This document shows positions 31,607-43,565 of a stretch of DNA of 64,000 nt, one piece after another; within the stretch, counting starts at the first letter, position 1; each line of letters begins with the position of its first letter. A program made the position numbers and the translations under genes. The stretch covers positions 762,466,673 through 762,530,672 of the forward strand of contig NC_081408.1 in assembly GCF_030272615.1 (NCBI RefSeq). Direction: 5' to 3'. The notes under the pieces are model-generated. The model was given only the letters and a program-made list of their open reading frames with translations. It had not been told where the DNA came from and did no database searches. This DNA is from Cryptomeria japonica (lineage: Eukaryota > Streptophyta > Pinopsida > Cupressales > Cupressaceae).

Positions 31607-34155
31607 TGTTGGCTTGATGATGATTATACTAGATGACTTCATGTGTTGTCATTAATGGAACATGTATACATGCATATGTTCACATTGTCACCTTAGTTAA
31701 GACAAACTGGTATTACTTCTAAAGTTACTTGTATTGCAACCGGTATTGGATATTTTGTTTAAGATGGTTTAGAGAGTGTCAAACCGGTATATGTAGACTA
31801 CTTGTATATGCAGGAATGGCTTGTCACCAACTTGGAGATTGAATAGAAACAATCAAAGAAGAAAATGGAGGAAAATCGGTTTACATGTTGATAGTGGTTA
31901 ACTCTACTGATATGATGAAGTAATAAGTATCTGATAGAATACTGAGAGGGGGGGGAGGGTGAATCAGTATACTCAAAAACTGATACAAACTCCCAAAATC
32001 AAAATAAACTTATCAAAAAAATAGTTCTATCAAAATAATATCTCAAAGATTAACAACATCAATAAATACCAACTGGTTTGACTATTATACCAACATAACA
32101 GTAAACAACTTCAATCTTGTAAACATCAACAATGCTTAATCAAATATCAACCTTTTCAACTCTCATGCTTCCAGTTATCATACCTTAATCAAAAAACAAA
32201 TGAGATCATAACCACAAAAAACATTCACCACTTGACACAAATATTTATACATGGAAAACCCAAATAGGTAAAAACCACGATGATATGAGACTCACAAGGA
32301 TAGCTATTTGAACTCTTCTGAAGTTCGCCCGGTTAGGAGCCAATGTCAACCTTTACAATAAGTCATGTTAAGAACTAATTCCAGTTAGGAATCACCCGGT
32401 TATAGGATTTTACAAGTATACCTTGATGAAAAGCACAATACCCTATTAGGAGTAACCTCGGTAGAGGGTTTGAGAATCCAAACTAATGGACCACCTTGTT
32501 AGAGGATTTACAAATAACCAAGCTTGCTAGAGCTTACCCAGTTAAGGGATTTCAATTTCTACTGTGATTGTTAGTAAACAACATGTTTTTCTGATATGTC
32601 TGAATAACACTATATTTGCTTGATCAAATCCTTCTTAAGATTCAAATATGCCTTCACTCAAACTGTAGACCCATCCTCTTGTTAGGCAATCTCACACTCA
32701 ACTAATTCTGCCAACTTTGCCTATATCAAATAAAACAACATCATCGACCTTAAATACAAATCAAATAGGTTGGTAACATAACAAAGCCTAATTCTCATCA
32801 TCGAGATTACAAACAAGTCAGTACAATCTTGACCATTAGAAATCATAACAATCTCTTCACATTTAATAAGAAAATTCCAATTGCTCCATGATCACCGCTT
32901 CATCGAACTTGTAACTCATCACACGCTTAGCATTTGATGCAATCCACTTTGCTCCTTTCCAAGACAATCAAACACGCCAAACTAACTTGAAATCATCTTC
33001 ATACAATGACCACGCGTGTCACCATCATTACTGCTCAACATTAGATCTTAAACCAACAAACTTTATCGGTTAGGGTTTAGCAAAAACAAGTGGTAGGGTT
33101 TACTGATTACTAAACATAGAAAGGTTTAACCTTATACACCGGTTCAACTTACAAACTACCATATATTGGTTTACAACATCTTCCACAAAGTTTATCATAC
33201 TAGTTATAATACAAAAGCAATAAAAATAATAACATCAACAAAATCATGAATACCATTCATTGGTTCAATTGACATTAATGACAACATATCATTAATGCAA
33301 TCTTTATGCAAAATGCCAACAAACTCTTGACCCGTATCGGTGTTCTCACTGATATTAATTGATTGTGTGATGAGTTATCACCAGTCGTGATGAGTTACCC
33401 CTTACTGATAAATTTGACAGTAATTTTTGATGAGTTATGTTGTATTGTCTAGATACACTACACCTAGGAAATTGTGATATGATTTCTAAGCCGACATGAA
33501 ATCTAATGTCTATTTAATGACATTATGATAAACTATTTTTTATTATACAATGTGATGTGAGATAGAAGTGTTAAGTTGTTGAAGGCATTGCAGAATATGT
33601 TGGTGATGTAGTTTTGAGTGTGCAAAAGAGGATCTATTCAAGCAAGTTGTGCTACTTCTAGATCACACAACTTGTTATTTTCTAATCACTACAACAGTCA
33701 AATCCCCTAACTGGGTAAGCTCTAACAAGATTCATTGTACAAATAATTTAACAAGGTGATCCATTATTTTGGATTCATAAATCATCTACCAAGGTTACTC
33801 CTAACAGGGTACTACCTTTAACAAGGTATAGCTCCTAACATAGCTTTGGGATCTTTATCAAGATTCTCTCCTAGCATAGCACTTTTGTAGACCTTAATCG
33901 GTCAGTTACCTATTACTGTACATTGTTAACTTGTGAGTCCCATCTCACCATGGTTTTTCCCATTTGGGTTTTCCATGTATAAACACTTGTGTTATGGTGG
34001 ATGTTTTACTTATTGTAGATGCTTTAATATCATTCTGGATTGCATGCATAGTGTTTAGTAAATTTGTTAAGTATCTCTACCGGTCAGTGTTTAAAGTAGT
34101 ATTATTTTTTATGTCACTGATTCATCCCCCCTCTCAGTGCTTTATAAGTCTATCA
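31607..34155 (+). repeat. 3' LTR of element C, split by solo LTR F
   Basis: 31607-31904 and 33327-34155 together match the 5' LTR. Substitutions are frequent, so the insertion is not recent. It ends CTATCA at 34155. Confidence 0.88.
31905..33321 (-). mobile_element. Solo copia LTR F
   Basis: 1,417 bp on the minus strand, TGTTGGCATTTTGC..CATATCAGTA, flanked by perfect AACTC duplications (31900-31904, 33322-33326). It has the C-rich U5 motif (rc of 31941-31967) and the AACTAGGT-free, C/D-like TTTTCCATG signal. Last dinucleotide mutated CA to TA. Confidence 0.88.
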
Positions 34156-34970
34156 ACCTTACCTCTAAGTGTTAGGATAGTTACAAAGGATGTGGCTTGT
34201 CAAGTCATTGATTTAGATCTAACATACAATATACTTTTGGGATGTCCATGGATTCATGAGATATTACCATCAACATATCATCAATGTATCAAATTTCCTC
34301 ACAATGGAGTTGAAGTGATAGTCAAAGGTCATCCAAATCCATTCATATATTGTAACAACCTATGACCGAGACCATAAATAATAGTTCCATTCATCCGAGA
34401 GGATATTCCATCTTCAACATATGTTTATCCATAATCATTGAAATCTTCTACATCAAAACAAGAAGAGCTCGAAGAAAAATTCAAGGCTAGAGACATGGAA
34501 TGTGGTGAGTATATCTTTCATGTTGATCAACTCCCACTATCTCCTAAGACATTTAGTCAATGAGAACAACCTAAAATAATTTACAATGCTAAGGAATTGG
34601 GTGTGAACCACCTAGTGTTGTGGCTACTAAGTCTGAATGCAAATCTCCTCTAGTGGTACAAGCAGCTCTTGATATCAACAATCCTAAGAGGGGATCCAAT
34701 GAAGAATCTATTGAATATATCACCGGCCCTATTGATAACTCATGTAGCCTTACCATTTCATCCACTCATTCCATTTCCACTATGCTCTCAGACTTGGATC
34801 AACAAGAATCAGAAAAGCCCTTAATCATTAGGGATCATAAATCAAGCTTTGAAAAGGAAAATCTAAAAGTGAAAAATAAAGAAAAGTCCTTTAGTCCAAA
34901 TCAAAATAAAAAGCTATTCAACTCTACAAAAATCAAAGTGAAGGATAAAAATCCTACAAAGGAAAAATAA
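34156..34970 (+). pseudogene. Protease C-terminal half and linker of Gypsy-A
   Basis: Resumes the protease begun before 24511: VTKDVACQVIDLDLTYNILL (34176-34235), GCPWIHEILPSTYHQCIKFP and HNGVEVIVKGHPNPFIYC, the conserved C-terminal strands of Tat-like retroelement proteases. A linker follows with EELEEKFKARDMECGEYIFH (about 34467) and a Ser/Lys-rich tail (34620-34970). The homologous stretch in J is at 55320-54900, minus strand. Stops at 34363 and others. Confidence 0.85.
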
Positions 34971-35567
34971 AAAGTGTTGATCTCCCCTAATATCAAAATA
35001 ATTGGGGGTAAAATTTCTAAAATTTCAAGTCAAAAGGTATACTTGTTGATCCTAAGTCTCCATCATGCCATGCTACTTTTACTTCTTTTGGCAATCATAA
35101 GCCTTCATCCATCATCCACTTTTTCCACACATACATCCCCTTTTGGCAATATATCACATCAATGGACCTTTAATGGAACTTCCTTGAGTGACTTTGTTAT
35201 CTGGGATGCCCAAACTTCTTTAGGTGACATGCATATGGCCCTATGTAGTTCACACACTAATAATTATATCTTAGTTCCTTCATCAAGGAAGCCAATAAAT
35301 GGAGAAATACATCATTCAATCAAGGAATGTTGGAGCTATAATCATAAGGTAAAACCTCACACATTTGAGGTGGGTGACTTAGTGCTAAGAGAGAATCCTA
35401 AGATTCAACAAGATAGAGAAAATAAGGGTAAGTTTGAACCAAATTGGCTTGGCCCTTATATCATAACAACAATATATGGATTAGGTGCATATCAACTCTC
35501 AACACTAGATGAAGAATATTTAGAGGATCCTATCAACAATATGCACCTTTGCAGGTTATGCATATAG
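34971..35567 (+). pseudogene. Pol remnant: integrase C-terminal tail of Gypsy-A
   Basis: RT, RNase H and the integrase core are absent. From about 35340 the frame reads HTFEVGDLVLRENPKIQQDR, KGKFEPNWLGPYIITTIYGL and YQLSTLDEEYLEDPINNMHL, i.e. the GPY/F end of integrase, parallel to 388-589. 34971-35330 is a poorly conserved stretch joining protease-linker to the tail. The deletion of some 3-4 kb of pol explains why the element could not move by itself. Confidence 0.8.
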
Positions 35568-37289
35568 TTGTTCAGAGTGTCCTAATAAAAAATACAAAAA
35601 GAAAAGAAAAGAAAAATTGTCACTATGGTGAAAACCTGACAAACAAGCGCCTTGTGAAACAAAAAAATGGAAAAAATAGAAAAAGTAAAGAGAAATAAAT
35701 TCATCCAATAGTGAAAACCATTTTAGTGGTGCCCTAGCCATGTACCATGGTGAAAACCAGATTACCGACACCATGTGTAGAGACTTTGCTCCTCTCTCTT
35801 TCAAGATTAAATCTCTTCCTTTCACTTTGCACACACTCACATCCTACTACCTCATAATAAATTTACCCATTCCCATCATGGATTGTTATTGATCTACCTA
35901 AGATTGGCTTCCCATTCATAATAAATCCCCTTTCACCCTTTCCTTCCATAATAAATCAGGTCCATTATCTAACTAGAGCAAAATCCTAAATCTAGTGATG
36001 GAAGTGGTACCCTGAGCATTGCATGTTTTGAGGAGCATTGTCTTTTCATTCCTCATTTTCACGCACAATCCAAAATAAAAGATCATTTGCATCACTGATC
36101 CACAATAAAGTTTTATTCTTCTCTGTAATAAGAATACCAATTTCATGGATTCAGTTAGTTTTAGGTGAGACACAATTAGCAGTGGGATTTCAACAAATCA
36201 AATCTTTCAACAGACTTCGGCAATGACATGGTTTTTTCAACATTATCTGTTCTTTATCAAGAAATCAACATTGTGACCAGATCAAAAATGTTAACAAATA
36301 TGGCAAGTAACACAAATAACTTGAGGATTAAAATTTATGTTGGTGTCAAGTCTTGGTTTTCTCTTAATTTTATCTTTTATGGTGACATGTCTTTTAGCTT
36401 TTCCAAGATGTCTCTGACTAGAGATTCTATCTCCAAGAATTCTTTGACTAGAAAGGCGAGGATGGGGTACGTTCACCTATTTTGTTGTTTGTGGATTGCC
36501 TCTTAGTAATATTATGATTTGGCCAAGGATATGAGGACATCATGAGTCTAGTGTGAGCTGGGGCATTCCTTGTTTGTGATTATGTGATCTCCATGCAAAC
36601 AGGTACAATGACTTTCTAGGTCGGACTTATACTTGGATGGTCATAACCTATTTTCCATAATAAATCTCAATGATGATAATAGCACAAGAAGCTCTTTTCA
36701 CCTTGATATCTTCTATCTTCCATCCCCTTACTCCACTTGTCCTCCATCATCCCTTCTTGAGTTTGTGTAGCACACTATCACATGATTGAGTATAATGACA
36801 CACCAAAAATATCTGCATCTCATGTAGTGCTCATCTGCATCAACACATGTTAGTAACTCCCTTCACATGCATATATAAATCATAATAATAATCACATCCT
36901 TCACACACCACTTAATAGTATCTCATATAAACATTTGCATACAATCCATTCATTTGCATTCTCATATATAGCATAAACATACCAACATAAAAACAATGCA
37001 TCATATTATGCACATATTTTACATCATAAGCATCATAGAATCATAATAAAACATGCATACATAGATTGCATCATCATATAGAATCATCACATCACATCAC
37101 ATAATCATAAAGAATATAGAAGCATCACATAAGAATACATGCATATAATCACTGCAACGAATTAGTAATCTCATATACATATATAAAAAAATATCAATAT
37201 CATGATACAATGATATCAAAATGTCATATATAGCTACAAAATCACCCAAAGGTGTCTACATCATCATACAAGAAAACTGATACAAAATC
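35568..37289 (+). other. Post-integrase spacer of Gypsy-A
   Basis: Three copies of the GTGAAAACC motif: 35627-35651, 35711-35733 and 35749-35773. A purine-rich GAAAGGCGAGGATGGGGTA block lies at about 36451-36469, parallel to 1154-1173. The rest, notably 36780-37250, is CATCATATAA/CATAAT-rich and non-coding. Confidence 0.6.
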
Positions 37290-39270
37290 AGATCTAAGAG
37301 AGATATGATGAGGATCCTCCCTCAGAGCTGGTAGGCCTTGAAGGAATCTGAGATCTCAAAGTCCCAGCCACAGGATTATCTCATCTATCTCCCCCTCCTA
37401 TTGGTGGTGGTGTGGGTGGACCCATAACACCCCCACTAGATGTTTCTCATCTGTCTCAGCCTATGGTTGTCAAACGGGAGGCTCTCTTGTAGCTGCCTGC
37501 TCTCAAGTGTGGAGGAAGTGTTGCATAGTATATGTTCTTCCATTATTACATCTCCTCTCCTGCTTGGAGATAATAAGAAAACCATGACCCTATGTCTCCT
37601 ACTGCTACAACCCGTACTACCCTCAATTCCTCCTCTGCAACTATGTATCTTTGTATAGACTCATTCCTCTCCCTCTACATCTCTCCCAACTATCACCTCA
37701 ATCAAGTCACATCTCTCTCAAGATCCTCAATCTCATCAGCCTATCCTTGAGTAAGCTATCGCAACATGAGAAGATCATCATCCTCCTCATCTCCTCCCTG
37801 GACTCCTTCTGCCTGTCCACCCTATCCCTGTCTCTGGCCAACCTATACTCATCCATATGCCTTACATGGAACCTATAATTTATGTCCTCCCCTACCCTTA
37901 GTTGGCCTCGATGTTCTGCATCCCTCCCCACCTCCATATTCTCCCTCTACCCTCCCTCCATATCTCTATCCTTCTCTCCTTGGGACAATCCTCCTTGCCC
38001 CTCCTCTCCACCTCCTCCATTGGCCACCTTCATCCTCATCATCATCATCCTCCTTTTTAGGTGGTATAGGCTCCCCTAGATCTATCAACCTAGGAAAATG
38101 ATGTGCCTCAAAATATGTTGTGTACTTATCATCCATCCCCGCGTCAACTACATTTAGTAGCATATCCCATGGCATGGGCACCAGCTGCTAAAATTATGTC
38201 AGTGCCACATCATATGACAATATCGACCCACAGTGAGCCTACTCTCTGAATTTTTGAGCAAATTCTCTCGATCCCTATGGCACCCACTATCTTCTGCTGA
38301 ATTGTCGAGTGATCCTATCTATCAAATGTCAATCCAAAATATAAGGAATCCACCCAAAGAGATACCTGCTGCAAAAACAAAATGGTAGCTCTATAGCATC
38401 CTCCTCCTAGGCCTCACAATCAATGTATGACCACCATGTAATACTATCTATGTCATCAATAATGCACTGCTAGTACTCCAACTTCCCAATCCATTGCTAG
38501 GAAGTAATAATGCTATAGAAATGGACATATGCTTGCCCATGCCCTCTGAATCTAAAGTAGATCAACCTAGTCATAGTGATATGTTCATAGGCCCAAACCT
38601 ATAGTAATGTCACAGCACACCCTAACCCACAACCATCAAGGTAAACAAATTGATGTAGCTCATGGTATAGGTATGCTAATACACAAGCCCTCCATGCAAA
38701 TCTCCTCCTCTCAGTGAGTAGGATCTCTAGTTTCCTCCCCCATATGATGGCTATTCCACATGTCACTCTGTTGGGACATAGATACTTGTTGATCATACCC
38801 CCTAACACTGCTACCAATGTTCGTCTGTTGAAATACATGAAATCCTAGCTCAAGTGTCCTAGTCTCTTCTCTAGCTCTAGGTCTCCAAAGAATTGTCAGA
38901 GTGCATCCCTATCTCCCTCCTATTCGTATACTACTAGATCTCCATGAATCAATATCTATAGTATCCTATATATATTCTCTAATGTGACTAACATCTCTCT
39001 AGTTGACAAATGAAATGTGCACATCTTAGAGTGCCACCTCTCTCCAAGAGTAGTCAATAGTCCTGTGTTCATCTAAATCTCTACCATAAACATAGCATGC
39101 CTTAGTTCCATAGCATCAATAGTAGCATGATCATCGCTGGTCAACTCTGGCCATAATCGTTGAGTTAATAAGAATCTCTCTCGTGAATCTAGTTGAGGCA
39201 AGTCCTCCTACATCCAGTCAAACCAATTGTGTCAATCCTAGTGGTACTCATGTTCATCATATAGTGCTAC
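37290..39270 (-). pseudogene. Antisense PMD gene, Gypsy-A copy
   Basis: On the minus strand: DLPQLDSRERFLLTQRLWPE (about 39200), a helix MELRHAMFMVEI, then ERWHSKMCTFHLSTREMLVT, LENIYRIL and ILIHGDLVVYE, the beta-strand core; then MINKYLCPNRVTCGI (about 38790), RRFAWRACVLAYLYHELHQF (38720-38660), VWAYEHITMTRLIYF and a tail DLGEPIPPKKEDDDDEDEGG (about 38070) that is acidic, then Arg-rich. This is the PMD family order. It has about fifteen stops or frame changes, more than the other two copies. Antisense to Gypsy-A, between integrase tail and 3' LTR. The ORF on + at 37766-38101 is only a shadow. Confidence 0.72.
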
Positions 39271-40027
39271 GTGTCTTATCCTATCTATCATAGTGCTTAT
39301 GTTTATCACATGGTGTTTTATCTTAGTGTATATGTTTATCACATTGCACTTGATCTTATCTTGCTAGAGCACTCGCTGAATTTTATCAATTCGATGACTT
39401 ATCCTATAATCATCTTAGCAAACCTATATGTTTTAGGGAACCTTGAGTGAATCTTCTCATCAGCTTATCCAATTGGCAATGTATATTTATCACATAATTA
39501 TCAATTCTAGCCTTGTTTATAGTTTGTCTTCCCTAGGGCACCTGTTTGAGTGAGTCCTCTCAACAGTTTATCTAATTGACAGTGTATGTTGATCACAAAA
39601 CTGTCAATTTTGGCCTTTTTTCAAACATAGATGCATTTTTGCAATGAAGACACGATTTAACCTAACCTATACGTGGTTTGACAATAGAAATGAGCTTTAC
39701 CAGCATAAATGTGATTCTACTATGCATATACGCATTTTTCAGATACCAACACACTCATACTTAGATGCAAATGTGATTAAATTTGCAAATGAGCTTGGAT
39801 TTTACCTAAACACGCTTGTTTAACATAGACACGCTCAAGCCTAAACTATACGCATTTTTATCCTAATTTCTGCTATCACATTTTTGCAAAACTACCCCTA
39901 GAAAGCATTAAATGCATAATAAATGCAAAAATGTACTAAGCAGGGTTGGGGTACTTATCGACTCACCCATGTTGTCTGCTTGTTGAAGCTGTCGGACGCG
40001 ATTGGATTTGTGGATCCTCTCTTCCAT
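39271..40027 (-). other. Candidate 5' exon and intron of the Gypsy-A PMD gene
   Basis: A minus-strand ATG at 40027-40025 opens MEERIHKSNRVRQLQQADNM, followed by GTGAGT at 39966-39961, a good 5' splice donor. The putative intron contains, at about 39600-39870, recurrent words such as ATACGCATTTT, ACACGCT and TAGATGCAAATGTG. The exon edge GACAACATGGG is shared with the LARD copy at 6518-6528. The acceptor was not fixed; CTGGATGTAG near 39212 is one option. Confidence 0.4.
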
Positions 40028-40375
40028 CTCTCTTGTACTGTTGACTACTCTCTACGTGCTCTGAGTTCTCTGATCTCCTGAGTGCTATGGATGCAAATAA
40101 GGATGTTTTTCTTTCACCTTGTATATATAGATTGCTTACCCTACTCTATCGTGTCAGTTTCTTCCATCCCGAGTCAATCTTTTTCTTGCATGATCTTGTC
40201 ACCCTATCTTATCAGTCCTTTCTAGACTCTCTTTCTTATCAAGAGATTGTCTAAATTTTTTTCATCCAATCTCTCAAGGGGGCATATCATTCCTGTCTTG
40301 GGGCAACTTTGTATCAGTTTATCTTATCTTCTTTGAGCCAACGTGACAAGATGCATTGTCTCAAAGAGAGCAAAA
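40028..40375 (+). other. 3' end of Gypsy-A with polypurine tract
   Basis: Non-coding for the element; promoter region of the antisense gene, with TATATATA (about 40122-40129) on its 5' side. Ends in CAAAGAGAGCAAAA (40362-40375) right before LTR L. Confidence 0.75.
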
Positions 40376-41006
40376 TGTAGACACCTAAAATTGTCCTAGC
40401 TTAATCAAATAAATATTTAATTTATTTAATTATTTTAATCCTATCTTATATTAATTAAATAAATTTTTATTTATTTAATTAATTAATTTATCCTCTTCTA
40501 GCCCTTTCCTTATTTAAATAAATATTTTTTATTTATTTAAATTATCTTTTCCTTAAATGAAATAAATATTTTATTTATTTAATTAGTCCCACTTCCTCTA
40601 TTAATTAAATAAATCTTTATTTATTTAATTAATTCATTAGCTTTTTCTCTTCATGACACATGTCATTTATCTTTTAATTTTCCTTTACCTACCCCCTTCA
40701 TTATTTTATTATTTCCTCTACCTACCCTTTAAGCCTAGCCGGCCATTTTTTTTTTTCACCTTTTAATCTTATTCCTCCACTTTCTAAAGTGTCTTCTATA
40801 TAAGAGGATTCTTTCATCCTTCTCAACCCTAATGAATGACATATGCAATCAAGCCTTCTTGCGATCAAGTGACTTCAAAACAACAATTCGTTCTTTGTTG
40901 ATCTCTTGTGCACATACGAATCTGAGAGCAAATATATCAAACAAGATCAATGGAGATAGGAGAAAATGGAGATCAATCCCTACTTGGCATGTGAATGGTA
41001 TTATTG
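40376..41006 (+). repeat. LTR L, first part (split by element D)
   Basis: TGTAGACACCTAAAATTGTC start; continues at 54606-54740, total about 766 bp, ending ACCATACA. TATATAAG box at 40797-40804. U3 is dominated by five A+T-rich inverted repeats. Closest relative in the window is solo LTR K. It is preceded by a polypurine tract and followed by a primer binding site, so it looks both like a 3' LTR and a 5' LTR. Confidence 0.88.
40398..40636. repeat. Array of five A+T-rich hairpins in LTR U3
   Basis: Inverted repeats of the type ATTAATTAAATAAA..TTTATTTAATTAAT lie at about 40400, 40450, 40510, 40555 and 40600, separated by 15-25-nt CT-rich spacers (CCTCTTCTAGCCC, CCCACTTCCTC). The same five-hairpin layout occurs in solo LTR K. 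Confidence 0.85.
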
Positions 41007-42021
41007 TGTTGGCAATTGACACTCATCCAATAAGAGCTAATGGAGTTTTGGGTTGTCATTGATGGCAACTCATGGGAACTCAACTTCAGGTGTATATATT
41101 CTCTATTTGGATTCATTTTTTTATCACTTTAATTTGTTTGGGTTAACCAACATTCATTACACTCAATTGGTATTCACTTTGCTTCACAATCGGCTAAGTC
41201 CTGATCCCGGTAACGTGTATTTGGAACCTGGTAATGGATAGGACTCGACTAGGTGATCTTATGGCTCTGATTATTTATTTCATAGAATTTATGGTAATGT
41301 GTGAAGGTTGATGTGATCATTGGGATTATGTTTGAAATTCATTATGTTCGGGCACCCAACAGGTTTATACTTTTTATTGAAGCCAACATGGTGGAAGATA
41401 GGAGGATATTTAAGAAGACCCTTTCAGCGATGGATCTATAGATGTCAGAGGATGTGAATTTTGGTTGTGAATTTCAAAGATTATCAATATGCATTATGGT
41501 CAGTGAATGGAAGCTTTTGTGTGTAGTTTCACGTGCATATCCTATCCGGTAGTAGAACAAGGCAGAATAGAGCATCAACAAACTGATACATAGTGAAGGT
41601 TATCAGAGCATGAACCAAAAATTATCCAACATGGTTAGATGCATCTTATAAGTTCATTATTCTTGTAATTACTTTGTAATTCTTTGTAAGTCAGTGAGAC
41701 TTCTCCTTTTGTGTTGAGAAGTGAGCTCTAGGAAGTTGGCCTGATTGCATGTGCAATCCCCTTTATGTAATATTTGTAAACCTTGATCAAGTATAAAGAT
41801 ATTGTGGATATCAGCCCCACTGTAGTTTTTCCCTTTTGCAAGGTTTTCCACTTATAAATATTGGTGTTATGGTATTTCCTCTTTATGTTTTATTTGGTGT
41901 ATGCACTTTAATTTTATTTATTGTTAACCAGTTAATAAGCAATAAGTTCAAAACTAACATTACCATTAGAACACTGATTCACCCCCCCCCCCCTCCCTCT
42001 TAGTGTTCTTGGACTCCAACA
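41007..42021 (+). repeat. 5' LTR of element D
   Basis: Begins TGTTGGCAATTGACACTCAT. U5 has CCCTTTTGCAAGGTTTTCCA and a long C tract (41981-41995) in the GATTCACCC..CTTAGTG context, ending CCAACA. Confidence 0.93.
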
Positions 42022-42023
42022 AT

Positions 42024-42036
42024 TGGTATCAGATCT
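42024..42036 (+). other. Primer binding site of element D
   Basis: TGGTATCAGATCT, one or two changes from the initiator-Met primer site of element C. Confidence 0.8.
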
Positions 42037-42089
42037 TGGTTCCTCTGAAGAAATCTAACCACTTGAGGAAGATCTGAAATTTGGAATCA

Positions 42090-43190
42090 ATGGAAACCGG
42101 TCTGCAACAGCAACTTCAACTTTCTCTTGAGGATCATGATAATGAGTAGATGGAGAAAATTAAATGAAAAAAAAACTAAAGCAAGCTAGAGAACACATCA
42201 TTTCATTGCAAGGAAAGCTTTCAGTTGTTCAAGCTAAGAGGAAGGAACTTTGTAATCAATTGCAAAATCAGAACACTGATGAGGAAGATGATATGAAGGA
42301 TCAATGTCACAAACTCACTCAGGACAACACTATCTTAAAGAATGAGATGCAAACCTTAACCATGAGAATATGCAAGGAGATTGTAGACATAAAGAAATAT
42401 GAAGAAAACCTAGCTCAAGCGTTGAAGGATAGATCTAATGAATGCAACAGACTGACATATGAGAATGTTTTGCTAAAACTTGAATTGGTCCAATCCCAGA
42501 ACAATGAACAGGAACTTGAGAGACAAATTATAATCATGAGACTTGGTCACTGCAAATGAGTACAAGGACAAATTTCAAGCCATCTCTACTAAACTTGAAG
42601 AACTACTGAAGATTCAGAGGAATGGTAATGACAAGAGAGGTATTGGTTATGAAAAAAGGAGAAAGCTCTGGTACTGCACAACAAGATCAATCATCCGGAC
42701 AGAAGAAAAATCATGACAACAACCGGAACTAGAAATCACTGGTAAGACAACCTAATGCTCACAAATTCAATGGTACATGCTTTGTTTACAATAAATATGG
42801 TCATATGGCTAGTCAATGGAGAAATAGGAATAATCATAATAGTGCATCATTCACCAGTCTAGGAAATGTAAGATGTCATGCATGTAGTAGATTTGGATAT
42901 ATGGCTAACCAATGCAGATTGAAAGGAAATCAAGGAAATCAAGGGTTTAACAAAGCAATTCAAAAGAAAAATATTGGTTGTTATGCACGCAACAAGATTG
43001 GACATATATTGCTAAATAATGTAGAAGTAAGGACCCATCGGCAACTAATGGAAATGCAGATGAGAAGGGAAAGGCAAAAGTGGAAGATATCAGAAAACAA
43101 CATGAGAAAAGATGGGTAAGGAGATCAGATACACCACAGGAGTCATCAAGTCCCGCACCGGTAGCAAACACAACTGGTAACTAAGGAACT
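42090..43190 (+). pseudogene. Coiled-coil / zinc-knuckle gag-like protein of element D
   Basis: ATG at 42090 (METGLQQQLQLSLEDHDNE), then a stop and a frameshift in an A run (42164). The following 131 codons are coiled coil: KLKQAREHIISLQGKLSVVQ, LTQDNTILKNEMQTLTMRI, ENVLLKLELVQSQNNEQELE. Knuckles after 42770 are damaged: CFVYNKYGHMASQW, CHACSRFGYMANQC (His to Tyr) and CYARNKIGHILLNN. Homologue of the ORFs at 25683 and 62993. Presumed nucleic-acid-binding gag role. Confidence 0.75.
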
Positions 43191-43565
43191 CTACCTTGGG
43201 GGTAGGCAAATCATTGAAGATCATGAAAATACTCTAGATTAGATCTGTAGTCAGAGAATTTTGATTGTGGATGGGTACTCAGGAAATTTCAGATGTTTAC
43301 CGAAACCTACTCGCAGACTATGTGAACTGATCAACCCAATTGGCAACATTTATGATAGTAAAAAATTAGGGTTAATGGCAATAAAAAGGGAAAGTAAAGT
43401 TATTTTCTTCACACAGTGATCGAGCATTCAAACGAGCGATTTCTAGAGCAATTCAGAGTCCAAGGAGATTTCTACAAGCATTTTTTCAAAAGCGATCTCA
43501 TCTCCCGACAGTATCTTAAGGTATTTTTCATTTGCAAAAACCCTAGTTTCAGTATTCAGTTATCA

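Larger units (their letters stand above)
24512..34155 (+). mobile_element. Non-autonomous copia-type LTR element C inserted in Gypsy-A protease
   Basis: LTRs 24512-25620 and 31607-34155 (the second enlarged by solo LTR F) begin TGTTGGCTTGATGATGAT. The 5' LTR is followed by TGGTATCAGAGCC (25623), complementary to initiator-Met tRNA. The 3' LTR is preceded by the polypurine tract AAAGGGGGAGAT. The interior has a coiled-coil/zinc-knuckle ORF and a large second ORF but no protease, integrase or RT. Flanks TACTT and ACCTT form an imperfect duplication, but the host protease frame rejoins across it. C shares its plan with D and, as far as the window goes, H. Confidence 0.88.

Noticed and set aside
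24507-34160. Perfect target-site duplication for element C
   Set aside because: TACTT versus ACCTT share only three of five positions; recorded as imperfect rather than claimed.
37766-38101. Plus-strand ORF of 111 codons, Pro/Ser/His-rich
   Set aside because: Shadow of the acidic/Arg-rich tail of the antisense PMD gene.
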